The notes beneath the pieces are model-generated. The model was not told the origin of the DNA. It did no database searches and worked only from the letters and a program-made list of their open reading frames with translations. Source: Pseudomonas putida (GTDB lineage: Bacteria > Pseudomonadota > Gammaproteobacteria > Pseudomonadales > Pseudomonadaceae). Taken from it: 64,000 nt of DNA. A program made the position numbers and the translations under genes. Position 1 is the stretch's first letter. The number at the start of each line of letters is the position of its first letter. Shown here piece after piece: positions 17,687-31,413 of this stretch. The stretch lies in contig CP047152.1 of assembly GCA_041879295.1 (NCBI GenBank), positions 3,415,501 through 3,479,500 on the forward strand. The letters run 5' to 3'.

Positions 17687-19036
17687 ATGTCCAACGCCAT
17701 TCATGCCAGTACCGTGCAACTCACGCCGGCACCCCAGTCACAGTCAGCCGTAGGCTCCCAGGCGGAGCACCTGACCCTGATGTTTCTGCTGCAACTCATC
17801 GTGATCTTCAGCGTCTCGCGGCTGATCGCCTGGTTCAGCACCCGCAGCCTGGGCCAGACGCCGGTCGCCGGCGAAATCCTTGCCGGGCTGGTGCTCGGCC
17901 CGAGCCTGCTGGGCTATTTCTTCCCCGAGCAACTGGCCGCGCTGTTCGTACCGCAAACGGCCACCGCCTTCGTGGTCACCGCGCAGATCGGCCTGATCCT
18001 GCTGATGTTCCAGGTCGGCCTGGAGTTCGAGTTCGGCACACACCTCAAGGGCCGCAAGCGTTCGGTCATCGTCATCAGCATGGGAGGGCTGCTGGTGCCA
18101 TTTGCCAGCGGCATGCTCACTGCCGAGTACTTCTGGCAGCAGATCAGCGGGGACAAACCCTCACTGCTAGCCTTCCAGTTGTTCTTTGCCACGGCACTGT
18201 CGATCACCGCACTGCCTATCCTGGGACGGATATTCATGGAGCTTGGCCTATCCCGCTCTCGGATCGCCACGCTCACCATTGGCGCGGCAGCAATCGACGA
18301 TGTATGCGGCTGGCTGATCCTGGGCGGCGTCACTTCGTTGATCGCCTCGCAGTTCAATCCCTGGACTTCTCTGGCGAGGTTGCTGGCGCTCGGGTTGTTC
18401 TTCGTCGTCGTGATCGCCCTGGTACGGCCACTGGTCCTGCGCTGGATAATCGGCGACCTGCAGCGCCGGCCGTTGTCGACCCAAGGGATATCGCTGATGC
18501 TGATCATTCTGTTGGCCAGTGCGACAGTGACCAACCTGATCGGGGTATTTTCGATCATCGGCGGTTTCATACTTGGCGTAGCGCTGCATACCCAGCGCAC
18601 CTTCGTCGAACAGTGGAATGCCAAGGTCAGTGGCGTGGTCAATGCGTTCTTCCTGCCGATCTTCTTTGCCTATACGGGCCTGCGCACCGATATTGGCGCC
18701 CTTGAGGGCAACACCGCTCTGTGGAACTGCCTGTTGATCTGCCTGGTGGCCTTTGCCAGCAAATTCTTCGGTGCTTATGGGGCTAGCCGCCTTCTGGGCG
18801 AAAATCGCCGCGATTCGGCATTGATCGGTGTATGCATGAACACCAGGGCGCTGATGGAGTTGGTGGTACTGAACGTTGGCTATGACCTGGGCGTGCTGCC
18901 CAAGGAGTACTTCACGCTGCTGGTAATCATGGCCATCATCAGTACCTTCATCGCATCGCCGCTGATTCGCTTGTTGACCGCACGCACCCGCGCCCCGCAT
19001 GCGACCCCGGGGGCAACCGAGGTCAGCAACGGCTGA
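17687..19036 (+). CDS. CPA2-family cation:proton antiporter
   Basis: 449-aa membrane protein with about 12-13 TM segments. The N-terminal core motif TPVAGEILAGLVLGPSLLG, the ion-binding motif AAIDDVCGWLI (two aspartates) and GVCMNTRALMELVVLNVGYDLG are typical of NapA/KefB-type exchangers without the C-terminal nucleotide-binding KTN domain. It is 23 bp after the amidase on the same strand. In the cluster it could export a charged product or protons, or restore ion balance. Related antiporters occur next to biosynthetic clusters, but the substrate is inferred only. Confidence 0.85.
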   Translation: MSNAIHASTVQLTPAPQSQSAVGSQAEHLTLMFLLQLIVIFSVSRLIAWFSTRSLGQTPVAGEILAGLVLGPSLLGYFFPEQLAALFVPQTATAFVVTAQIGLILLMFQVGLEFEFGTHLKGRKRSVIVISMGGLLVPFASGMLTAEYFWQQISGDKPSLLAFQLFFATALSITALPILGRIFMELGLSRSRIATLTIGAAAIDDVCGWLILGGVTSLIASQFNPWTSLARLLALGLFFVVVIALVRPLVLRWIIGDLQRRPLSTQGISLMLIILLASATVTNLIGVFSIIGGFILGVALHTQRTFVEQWNAKVSGVVNAFFLPIFFAYTGLRTDIGALEGNTALWNCLLICLVAFASKFFGAYGASRLLGENRRDSALIGVCMNTRALMELVVLNVGYDLGVLPKEYFTLLVIMAIISTFIASPLIRLLTARTRAPHATPGATEVSNG

Positions 19037-19038
19037 GG

Positions 19039-19620
19039 TCAGCGCGAGGTTTCGACGCGCAGTACTTCGGTGTAGATCGCGTCGACAGTCTGGCCAACCT
19101 TGAGGTTCTTCATGCGTTTCTGCAGGTCTGGATTCTCGACCTTGACCACCTGAAGCTTGCCCTCCGGTGGCAACAAGCTCACCTCGTGCGTGTTGAGGTC
19201 GATCTTCTTGATCTGAGAGGTAACCTTGACCTGGCGGAACGCCTCGCCGCCCGGGTTGGGGTTTTGCTCGGTTGCACGGATGGTACCGGACTCTTCAGTC
19301 GCTTTCGGCGCCCCACCCACATCCGGATTGAGCACATAGGCCACCGCGCGTGTCACGTAGATGTCGACTTGGTCACCGACTTTCAGGTTGGGCAGCGCCT
19401 TGGCCTTTTCGGTCAGCTGGAACGTCACATCCTTCTTATCGTCAGGGCCTTTCACCGTGACCTGGCGGGTGGCCAGGTCGATAGCCGTTACCTGCGTGGT
19501 GACATGGCTTTCCAGCGCCTCGCTCCCGATGGGGATACCGGCAGCCTGCACCGTGAAGCTGGCAGCAGAGGCCAACGTGGCAAGGGCTACAGCACGAGCG
19601 AGAGTACGAATGGGGTTCAT
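19039..19620 (-). CDS. periplasmic protein with duplicated beta-rich domain
   Basis: 193-aa exported protein with a Sec signal peptide (cleavage after SFTVQA, about residue 26). The mature part holds two tandem similar segments: VTAIDLATRQVTVKG...LPNLKVGDQVDIYVT and IKKIDLNTHEVSLLP...MKNLKVGQTVDAIYT. Both follow an OB- or barrel-like strand pattern ending in LKVG(D/Q)xVD. No named family is recognised with certainty. It is convergent with the antiporter gene, two bases apart, with no visible terminator. Confidence 0.75.
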   Translation of the reverse strand: MNPIRTLARAVALATLASAASFTVQAAGIPIGSEALESHVTTQVTAIDLATRQVTVKGPDDKKDVTFQLTEKAKALPNLKVGDQVDIYVTRAVAYVLNPDVGGAPKATEESGTIRATEQNPNPGGEAFRQVKVTSQIKKIDLNTHEVSLLPPEGKLQVVKVENPDLQKRMKNLKVGQTVDAIYTEVLRVETSR

Positions 19621-19782
19621 AGGCGTGCTTCCCTGTGATCAAGTCCGAATAGGCGCGTGAAAGGTTCACGCGCTATCAAGCATAGCCATTACCTGCCGCT
19701 TTGCTGGCCCTCTGAGGGCGCCCCGCATTCGTCGTAGAAAAACTGCACTTGTGAATGCAAATTTTTAAGGGCGCCTGGCATT

Positions 19783-21075
19783 TCAGCGATTACGCGTCAC
19801 CCGCCACACCGTATTCGCCAGGTCATCGGCAATGATCAACGCTCCCCGTGGGTCCACCGTCACGCCAACCGGTCGCCCCCGGGTCTTGCCATCCTCACCG
19901 CGAAAGCCCGTGGCGAAGTCGATGGGTTCCCCAGCAGGCTTGCCATTGCTGAACGGCACGAAAATCACCTTGTACCCCACCGGGTTGGGGCGGTTCCAAC
20001 TGCCGTGCTCGCCCACGAACACACCGTCGGCAAAGCGCTCGCCCATTGCCGAGGTCGAGAAGTCGACACCCAGTGCAGCCACATGCGAACCCAGGCTGTA
20101 ATCCGGCTTGATCGCCGCCGCCACCTTGTCCGGGTTCTGCGGCCGCACCCGCTCATCCACATGCTGCCCCCAGTAGCTGTAAGGCCAACCATAGAAGCCC
20201 CCTTCACGTACCGAAGTGAGGTAGTCCGGCACCAGGTCGGGGCCCAGCTCATCCCGCTCGTTGACCACCGTCCACAACTGCCCGGTCTGCGGCTGAATGG
20301 TCAATGCCGTCGGGTTACGCAAGCCGGTGGCATAGGGCCGGTGTGCGCCGGTCTCGGCATCGACCTGCCAGACCATGGCCCGATCGATCTCTACCTCCAG
20401 GCCGCGCTCTGTGATGTTGCTGTTCGAGCCGATCCCCACATACAAGTAGCGGCCATCCGGGCTGATGGTCAGCGCCTTGGTCCAATGGTGGTTGATCTCG
20501 GCCGGCAGGTCGGTGACCTTGGTTGGCGGGCCGTCGGCCTGGGTCTGGCCTTCCTTGTAGTCAAAGCGCACCAGCGCATCCTGGTTGGCTACATACACCT
20601 TGCCGTTGGCATAGGCCAAGCCGTACGGTGCATTGAGGTTATCCGCAAACACGGCCTGTACCTCGTAGTTGCCATCGCCGTCAGCATCGCGCAGCAAGGT
20701 CAGGCGGTTGCCACCCTTGACCTGGGTATTGCCCTTGGCCTTGATCTGGCTGGCGATTACATCCTTGGGCTTGAGCTTGGCCGCGCTGCCACCCCTGCCC
20801 TCAGCCACCAGAATGTCACCATTGGGCAGCACCAGGCTCTGGCGCGGGATTTTCAGGCCGGTGGCGATGGCGGTGACACTGAAGCCCTCCGGCACGGTCG
20901 GTTTCAGTTCGCCCCAGGCAGCCGGTTGCGCAATCTTCATGCTCGGCAGCAAGCCGCGCTGAGGTTCCGGCAGCTTCGGATCCGGGCCGTGGGCCTGGGT
21001 CGGCTCGCCGTCGCCACCACAGGCACTCAGCAATAGCGCCACACCCAACAGGCTAAATGCATGCAAAGGCTTCAT
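19783..21075 (-). CDS. PQQ-type sorbosone/glucose dehydrogenase-like lipoprotein
   Basis: 430-aa protein with a lipobox LLLSACGG (Cys at about residue 19), so it is probably a periplasm-facing lipoprotein. The rest is a six-bladed beta-propeller of the soluble glucose dehydrogenase/L-sorbosone dehydrogenase group: IPRQSLVLPNGDILVAEGRGG, LNAPYGLAYANGKVYVANQD, YLYVGIGSNSN, GLRNPTALTIQPQTGQLW, and FVGEHGSWNRPNPVGYKV. Such enzymes use PQQ to oxidise aldoses or related aldehydes. It overlaps the upstream membrane gene by 4 bp (ATGA), suggesting the two act together. Confidence 0.85.
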   Translation of the reverse strand: MKPLHAFSLLGVALLLSACGGDGEPTQAHGPDPKLPEPQRGLLPSMKIAQPAAWGELKPTVPEGFSVTAIATGLKIPRQSLVLPNGDILVAEGRGGSAAKLKPKDVIASQIKAKGNTQVKGGNRLTLLRDADGDGNYEVQAVFADNLNAPYGLAYANGKVYVANQDALVRFDYKEGQTQADGPPTKVTDLPAEINHHWTKALTISPDGRYLYVGIGSNSNITERGLEVEIDRAMVWQVDAETGAHRPYATGLRNPTALTIQPQTGQLWTVVNERDELGPDLVPDYLTSVREGGFYGWPYSYWGQHVDERVRPQNPDKVAAAIKPDYSLGSHVAALGVDFSTSAMGERFADGVFVGEHGSWNRPNPVGYKVIFVPFSNGKPAGEPIDFATGFRGEDGKTRGRPVGVTVDPRGALIIADDLANTVWRVTRNR

Positions 21076-21500
21076 GCCACACCTCCTGAACGCAGGTTGC
21101 TCAAACCGATCCAGGCGGCCACCACTGCGAGCACTGTCACGATGACCGACAACACCAGCCCGGAAGGCATCACCGCCCAGGCGTCCTTGGCATGCTCAAA
21201 GGCATTGATCAGCCCAAGCACCCAGGTCACCAGCAGCAGCACAAAGTACAACGTAGCGCGCCCGCCCTTACGCTCGGCGCGGATCAGGTTGGCCAGCGCG
21301 AACAACAGTGTCAGCCCACAGAACACCAAGGCACCGGCGATCAGCCAGGCGGCGAAGTTGCTCCACTGGATCTGGTAGCTGTTGTAGTAGGCGATATCGC
21401 TCAACAGTGCGCCAAGGAACAACGGCACACTACCTGCCAGCAGCAAGGCATGCAGTGGGCTGGGCGTACAGCGGTAGAGGGTTTGATCAGATGCGGTCAC
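21072..21500 (-). CDS. DUF2231 family membrane protein
   Basis: 142-aa protein with four TM helices. The start PSPLHALLLAGSVPLFLGALLSD followed by a W-containing second TM (WSNFAAWLIAGALVFCG) fits DUF2231, a family of small membrane proteins sometimes linked to heme or electron transfer. It is translationally coupled to the PQQ-dehydrogenase-like lipoprotein gene, so it could anchor it or pass electrons from it to the respiratory chain. AAAGGAGGCAAC lies before the ATG, a near-perfect ribosome site. Confidence 0.78.
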   Translation of the reverse strand: MTASDQTLYRCTPSPLHALLLAGSVPLFLGALLSDIAYYNSYQIQWSNFAAWLIAGALVFCGLTLLFALANLIRAERKGGRATLYFVLLLVTWVLGLINAFEHAKDAWAVMPSGLVLSVIVTVLAVVAAWIGLSNLRSGGVA

Positions 21501-21664
21501 GTTGCCTCCTTTTCATTCAGTGACCAAGGGCTGATGGTCTTGCGCCATCAGGTAAGCGCAGGGTGCGCTTAGCAAAGGAGCCTATTGACGCCGAGATAGT
21601 TCACCGCTTCGCTGTAATGAAATATCCTGCAAGGCATTTGCTGCCAAGCGCAGAAGGGGAATAC

Positions 21665-21952
21665 ATGAGCAGACCACATGCGTCCTGGGCACTGGCTACC
21701 CTGCTCTGCCTCAGCCTGGCATTTACCACTGGTTGCTCCAGTAAAGCCAGCCAGGCACGCTACGCCACGCCTGCAGTGGGCTCCAACTGCTTCGCCAAGG
21801 CCGTCCCCACTATCGGTGAAGGCGGCCTGGCCTGGGGCAATACATTGAGCATTGCGCAACAGAAATCGCTGAACAACTGCGTACGTTATGCCAGCCGCTC
21901 GGGAGGCACGCCCAGGACTTGCCAGGTAGTGCTGGCCAAGTGCAAAAACTGA
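21665..21952 (+). CDS. small lipoprotein of unknown function
   Basis: 95-aa product with a lipoprotein signal; lipobox LAFTTGCSS places the acylated Cys at about residue 24. The short mature part has three further cysteines (GSNCFAKAVP, LNNCVRYASR, RTCQVVLAKC). The start at MSRPHASW is used because AAGGGGA precedes it. No recognised family. It stands alone before the AT-rich gap and the toxin array. Confidence 0.72.
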   Translation: MSRPHASWALATLLCLSLAFTTGCSSKASQARYATPAVGSNCFAKAVPTIGEGGLAWGNTLSIAQQKSLNNCVRYASRSGGTPRTCQVVLAKCKN

Positions 21953-22284
21953 ACATATAACAATCTTAAAGTACGAAACTTCCTACAAAAACACTGCAAC
22001 TTTTCACACGATATTTCGCGAACGCGATACATATACGCTCAAATAAAATCTTACACTTTCAGCCTCGACCCAAAAGCAGCGATCGAGGCATTGTCTTTCA
22101 CTTGAATTCCAGATACTTGATCACCCGCTCATCTCAGCAAATAAGTAGGAAACTTCTTACAGCATAGATTCGAGCCTGAAATCCAGCACAGTATGAATAA
22201 CGGTATTTCAGTCTTGTCAGTACTGAAAGTTGCCGCAGTGCGTCTCTGGTTCGAAAAGACTGTCTCTCTGAGCAAGGAGCTCGC
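21953..22284. other. AT-rich intergenic region before the toxin array
   Basis: These 332 bp are visibly poorer in G+C than their neighbours and contain no plausible gene. They end with AAGGAGCTCGC as the ribosome site of the first toxin gene. An inverted CTGAAAT/ATTTCAG pair surrounds 22180-22215. No clear sigma54 or sigma70 pair could be fixed by eye; the promoter of the whole toxin array is expected here. Confidence 0.55.
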
Positions 22285-25277
22285 ATGACCAATGCCTCCG
22301 TCAGCCGCGCCACCTCCGGCCCTGCCTGCAGCGCACGCATACCCATCCTGCCAGTGCGCTACGCCATCGTGCCCCGCACCGCCGACGCCCCCGCCTGCCG
22401 CTATGCCGATGCAGGCTTCAACCTGGAACAAGGCTTCCCCACGCTGCAGCACTCGGCCTATACCCTCCGCGCTTTGCGCCCAGGTTATGTCTACGTGTTC
22501 ATGAAAGGCCCTCAGGGCGAAAAGCTGGTCATTCATGAGCACGTCGGCGCGGGCCTCTACAAGGAGCTGCGCTACCAAGGGCTGGAGGACTACCACCGGC
22601 GTGAGCGCTACCTGTCCGGCCAGAGCATGGGCTGGGTGTGGGCCGACACCTGTCAGGACTCCGCCAAGGAAGTGTGGATCGGCTACAGCCCGCACCTGTG
22701 GACCAACGCCATCACCGCCCGTATCACCGGTTCGCCAGCCCTGCGCAAACGGCACATGCGCCAGCTGGACATGGCCGAGCTGGTGAGCGGCAACCAGGCG
22801 CCGTCCACCCAGCCCCATATGTTGCCAGTGAGTGCCCTGCAAACCTGGGTCGAAGACTTCAAACCGACAGAGCGGCGCATGCCGCTGACCTGGAGCAGCG
22901 ACCCGGTCACCGAAACTTTGCCCATCGGCAACCTCACTGCCATCGCCCGCCACTACCCCTGGACCCAACCGAAAGTGCCGGTGGTGGTGGCGCTCGCCGA
23001 CGCGGAAGGCATGGCCCTGGACCTGAGCCTGTCGGTCTCGGCCTACCAGCATCAACTGCGCGACCTGATGCCGGCCGAGCAACTGGAACACACAAAACCC
23101 GCCCAGCCTCCCGAGCAGGAGCGCGTGCCGGCATGCTACCGGCTGGATGCCGAACAGCTCAGCCGGCAGAGCCGCGACTTTCACCATCGCAACCTGGTCG
23201 CCATGCTGCTGAACAAGACGTTGGAAAGCCTGTACCCGGCGGATGCCCCCTCACCAGAACTGGCCGCGTTCAGGCTGGGCACATCACGCCGGGGGCCCGC
23301 CCTGTCGCCGGCCGAGTCACATTTCCAGGCCCTCACCCATGAAGACTATTCCCCCAATGGCGCGCGCCTGGCACAGCGCCTCGATGTCGACAAATACCGG
23401 CGCTTCCTCGCCGAACGCGACGCACTGGAACGACGGATTGCCGCCCTGCGCAACCTGGCCTTGCAAGCCAGCAACGATCATGACACCTGGCTGGCGACGG
23501 CCGAATCCCAACACATCGATAACCCCTACAGCCTGGCAGCCACCTTGGCCTGTTACGACCGCGACGAACGCACCTCCGCCCGCGGTCTGGAAATCTCACT
23601 GGCGTTGCTGATTCACCCAATGGGCCAGCCGACACCCGGCACCGAAGATCATGACCGACGCTTCAAACGCCTGGAGCAATGGCTGGACCAGCACGACAGC
23701 CCGCTTTACACCGCCTTGGCACCGTTCAACCCGTTCAAGGACAAAGCCGATTCGATCGGCACCTTGTTCGGCGCCAGCGACAACGTGATCGAAGGGCTGG
23801 CCGGTCGCTTCCCGGCCATGGCAGACATCACTGACCTCACCGCCCAGTCGGTCAATACCGTGGTGCTCAAGCGCCTGCGCGGGCAGACCCGCTGGGATGC
23901 CAGCCATGGCTTGCGGCGGCAAGTGTTGTTGGCTGCGCGTGAGGCCAATGCCGAGAAAGCACTGGGGTTGTTGGCGGCACGCTATCGAATCACCGAGCAG
24001 GCCATTACGGAAAATCCCTTTAGCCAGGAGGTACAGCGGTATTTGAAGAGCGGCATGGCGCAGGTCGAAGAGATGAAAGCGTTGCGCATATCAGGAAGCC
24101 GCACGGTGTCCATCGAGCTGACCACCACTGCACGGGTGAAACCCAACTTCCTTGGGTTGCTCACTTCCGGGGGTGGGGGTGGTTTAAACGCGGGGATGCT
24201 GTGGTTCAACATCTTATCGCTCAAGACGGCCTACAACAGCCTGCAGAAGAGCGATGCACCGGAATACACCATGGGGTTCGCTTCATCTGTTTTCGGGGTG
24301 ATTGGTGCAGCGGCGGCGACATTGGTCAGCGTACGGGCAACGCAAAAGGCCGTCATGCTGAGATTAAGTGCCACAGCGCCGGGCATGGCCTTTGGTAACG
24401 GTCTAATCAAGCTCCTAGGAAGCAATTTGTTCGCAAGGTTGTCCGGTTACCCGGCTATTTTCCTAGGATTCGCCTCTGACTATAAAAAATCCCAAAGACA
24501 GAAGATGCACGGTAATACTGCCGCTTCTGATTTAACTTTCTATGGCGGGGGCGCGGTCGCAATAGGCTCTGTCTTGGTATTAGAAGGTGGATTAGCTATT
24601 GCAGGCGCCACAACACTTATCCCTTTTGCAGGGTGGACTGCAGCTGCAGTAGTCCTATTAGGCGCTGCGATCATAGCTGGAGGCATCTACCTCCATGCGA
24701 AAGCCAACGAACACCTTCACAACCCTATAGAGCTATGGGCCAGTCGAAGTATATTTGGGAACCGTCTCAATGACGGTGAAAGCCGACCAGACATAATTTT
24801 AGATACCGACAAGAAACTTCCAACCTTCGTCAACATTAACGACGAAATCAACGCTTGGCATCAGGTATTTTACTCACCCTCGCTGCTTTCAAAAAAAGAG
24901 ACAAAACTATTTGACCTAGGGCATCTGGACAGCAAATGGACTGACTTAAACACATGGACTACTCCAAACTGGACTGCCATCACACACAATCAAGTTTCTA
25001 GCATCCCCCCTACTGCTGAATTTACAGTCCTCCTACGGGGATTTCTATTGGGCCAGAGCGAATGGAAAGCCAGCCTTAGTAGTCAACTCGAGAACAATGG
25101 CATATCTGTATTCCCAGCCACACCAGACTGCTATGAAATTAGGGGCGGACTGATACTCCACTTCAAGAATCAAATTCGAAACCACCGCCATATTAAACTG
25201 AACATCAAATATCTGCCAAATCTAGGCTTAGACGAACAAGCAGGCTCCTCCCAGATTTTCAAACTTGGGGAACAATA

Positions 25278-25278
<1 letters not shown>
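22285..25278 (+). CDS. VasX-like T6SS pore-forming effector, unit 1
   Basis: 997-aa protein. Residues about 15-170 match the VasX N-terminal region ([36 protein letters not shown]), a part that carries T6SS effectors. A long helical middle follows to about residue 620. Hydrophobic segments at about 635-650, 660-683 and 750-805 ([20 protein letters not shown]) look like a colicin-type membrane-inserting domain, so the toxin likely depolarises the target inner membrane. The last ~150 residues are beta-rich. From codon ~690 the base composition turns AT-rich and diverges from unit 2. It overlaps the immunity gene by one base. Confidence 0.85.
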
Positions 25279-29158
<3,880 letters not shown>

Positions 29159-29162
29159 ACCT

Positions 29163-30056
29163 ATGGCGACTATCTGGCTTTTTAATCAAGCCCACAATTC
29201 AGGATTCAAGCCAAAAATTTCCGGACAACTTATACAAACAACCAGTTCACACTTAAGCCTGCGCAACCCTTGGGTGTCCGATTCTGTATTCATGGGAAAA
29301 ATCTACACTGCCATGTTTCTATTTACCTGGATATTATCATGTTACAATCTCATTAATGAAAATATAGACTACTCAATCAACGGCGGCGACATTTTCGTTG
29401 CCATCCTGATCTCACTCCCCTTTATTTTTACCCCATTCTTAGCCTACAGAATACTTTTCATAAAAAACTTATCGAACATATATTTAAATCGACACACAAA
29501 GAAAATCTACTATAAGCGATTCAAAAAACTCATAATATTTGACTGGAGCCAAGTCGCAGGCGGTCTTTTCAGTCGCACAGAATTCAGTGGTTCCTCCTTC
29601 ACTACCAGCTATGCCCTCGCCTTCGCTCCCCGCCGCGAAGACGGCAGCCTGCATCAAAAAGACTGCCTCTGGGTCGACAGCAACGAACCCACCGAACCCG
29701 GCGTCAAGCATGTCGCCGAAGTATGGGAATACCTCCGCCACTTCATGGACCACGGCCCGGACAAACTCCCCCCGCCCGGTGAACCCAACTGGTGGCACAA
29801 GCCACTGCACGCCATCTGCCTGACCCCGGCCGAAGCCTGGCGCCACTATGCCCCCTGGCGAACCGGCGAGCCCGGTGAAATGCAGGGCAAAAAGAACTGG
29901 CAATTGCCGTTCTGGGCCCTGCTGTTTCCCTACAACCTCTCCGTCGCCATCTGCTGGTATGGCATCTGCCGCCTGTTCAACGTCCGAGCAGCGCCACCGC
30001 CACCCGAAGCATTTGAGGAGGCCCCAGCTCATTCAACCCAAAGGAAGCGTACATGA
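29163..30056 (+). CDS. DUF6708-like membrane immunity protein, unit 2
   Basis: 297-aa paralogue of the unit 1 immunity candidate. The start is MATIWLFNQ, four bases after the toxin stop. The N-terminal ~155 residues, with its two membrane segments (around FLFTWILSCYNLI and FVAILISLPFIFTPFLAYR), differ strongly from unit 1. From about KDCLWVDSNEP onward it is nearly identical at DNA level. AT-rich first half and GC-rich second half show the same mosaic. The 3' end overlaps the third-unit start by ATGA. Confidence 0.72.
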   Translation: MATIWLFNQAHNSGFKPKISGQLIQTTSSHLSLRNPWVSDSVFMGKIYTAMFLFTWILSCYNLINENIDYSINGGDIFVAILISLPFIFTPFLAYRILFIKNLSNIYLNRHTKKIYYKRFKKLIIFDWSQVAGGLFSRTEFSGSSFTTSYALAFAPRREDGSLHQKDCLWVDSNEPTEPGVKHVAEVWEYLRHFMDHGPDKLPPPGEPNWWHKPLHAICLTPAEAWRHYAPWRTGEPGEMQGKKNWQLPFWALLFPYNLSVAICWYGICRLFNVRAAPPPPEAFEEAPAHSTQRKRT

Positions 30057-30517
30057 GCGACGCCTCCCCCAGCAGCGCTACCTCCGGGATTAGGGCTTGG
30101 CACAATGAACATTACGGGCCCAAGCTACTATCCGCCGAGCAGGCCCTATCCCTCGGCATAACTAAAGCCGACACCCGATGGCATCAGAATAACCACTGGT
30201 CGCCGCCAAATTGGACAGCTATCACACATAACGAAGTAGCCACCCCCCAACCAACCGTAGAGTTCACAGTGCTGCTGCCTGCATTCAGGCTAGGCGTAAG
30301 TGAATGGTCAGGAAGTTTGAGCTCCGTCCGTGACAACCACGGAATTGACGTTTTCCCAATCAGCCCGACCGGCCACCTCGTAGATGCTGGCTTAGTTCTA
30401 AATTTCAAAAACACCCTCGCCAACCAAAATCATGTCTCACTTCATCTAACCTACAACGCCAATCAAGGCTTGGACGAAGACAATGAGACCCTGTCAATTT
30501 TTCGTCTGGAGCGCTGA
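30053..30517 (+). CDS. truncated VasX-like toxin, unit 3 (N-terminus joined to C-terminal tail)
   Basis: 154-aa open frame. Its first 12 residues (MSDASPSSATSG) equal the toxin N-terminus; residue 13 onward aligns with unit 1 from codon ~855 (INAWH versus IRAWH) to the end. The translocation domain and all membrane segments are missing, so about 840 codons were lost in frame. The tail is related to unit 1 ([11 protein letters not shown]) and in part to unit 2 (SEWSGSLSS). It keeps a start overlapping the preceding immunity gene and a downstream immunity gene. It may be a silent recombination donor or a remnant; as a protein it cannot form a pore. Confidence 0.8.
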   Translation: MSDASPSSATSGIRAWHNEHYGPKLLSAEQALSLGITKADTRWHQNNHWSPPNWTAITHNEVATPQPTVEFTVLLPAFRLGVSEWSGSLSSVRDNHGIDVFPISPTGHLVDAGLVLNFKNTLANQNHVSLHLTYNANQGLDEDNETLSIFRLER

Positions 30518-30519
30518 CC

Positions 30520-31413
30520 ATGGCAACCATCTGGATATTCAACTCAATGTCAGACTCTGGACACAAGCCCTCTATCACAGGGCAACTATTAAGCTTATCC
30601 GACACCATTTTATGCTTAAGGAATCCATGGGTCACAGACTCTGTCTTCATGGGAAAGCTGTATTGCGCGATAACTGTTCTGTCAATTGCCGGCTTTTACC
30701 CATATTTACTATCCAGGGATATATGGCGCATGTACGAAACCGCTCCATTATTAGCGACTGGATTCTTGCTTATGCCTTTCACTTTCCTACCTTTCCTCAT
30801 TTATCGAATATATTTCATAAAACGCTTATCAAGCTTCTGCTTCAATCGGGCGACCCAAAAAATCTACTATCAACGTTTAAGCAAGATACTGGTCTTTGAG
30901 TGGAGCAATACCGGCGGTGGTATTTTTAAGCGTACGGAATACGGCGGCTCATCATTCAGCACCATCTATGCCCTCGCCTTCGCCCCCCGCCGGGTAGACG
31001 GCAGCCTGCACCAAAAAGACTGCCTCTGGGTCGACAGCAACGAACCCACCGAGCCCGGCGTCAAGCATGTGGCCGAAGTGTGGGAATACCTGCGCCACTT
31101 CATGGACCACGGCCCGAACAAACTCCCCCCGCCCGGTGAACCCAACTGGTGGCACAAGCCACTGCACGCCATCTGCCTGACCCCGGCAGAAGCCTGGCGC
31201 CACTATGCCCCCTGGCGAACCGGCGAGCCCGGTGAAATGCAGGGTAAAAAGAACTGGCAATTGCCGTTCTGGGCCGTGCTGTTTCCCTACAACCTCTCCG
31301 TCGCCCTCTGCTGGTATGGCATCTGCCGGCTGTTCAACGTCCGAGCAGCGCCACCGCCACCCGAAGCATTTGAGGAAGCCCCCATTCAACCCGGCAAAAA
31401 GAAGCGCAAATGA
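30520..31413 (+). CDS. DUF6708-like membrane immunity protein, unit 3
   Basis: 297-aa third paralogue with its own variable N-terminal half (membrane segments around VLSIAGFYPYLL and LLMPFTFLPFLIYR) and the same conserved C-terminal half. It has no full toxin of its own, so it is an orphan immunity gene that could protect against siblings carrying the lost toxin. The start follows the truncated toxin stop by two bases. The stop overlaps the PAAR start by ATGA. Confidence 0.72.
   Translation: MATIWIFNSMSDSGHKPSITGQLLSLSDTILCLRNPWVTDSVFMGKLYCAITVLSIAGFYPYLLSRDIWRMYETAPLLATGFLLMPFTFLPFLIYRIYFIKRLSSFCFNRATQKIYYQRLSKILVFEWSNTGGGIFKRTEYGGSSFSTIYALAFAPRRVDGSLHQKDCLWVDSNEPTEPGVKHVAEVWEYLRHFMDHGPNKLPPPGEPNWWHKPLHAICLTPAEAWRHYAPWRTGEPGEMQGKKNWQLPFWAVLFPYNLSVALCWYGICRLFNVRAAPPPPEAFEEAPIQPGKKKRK

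Noticed and set aside
20005..21036. 343-aa plus frame opposite the PQQ-type dehydrogenase
   Set aside because: The minus strand carries a lipobox and beta-propeller motifs; the plus frame has no recognisable domain.
22129..23187. 352-aa minus frame, repeated at 26144-27070
   Set aside because: It is duplicated only because the toxin N-terminus is duplicated; composition is shadow-like and no ribosome site is evident.
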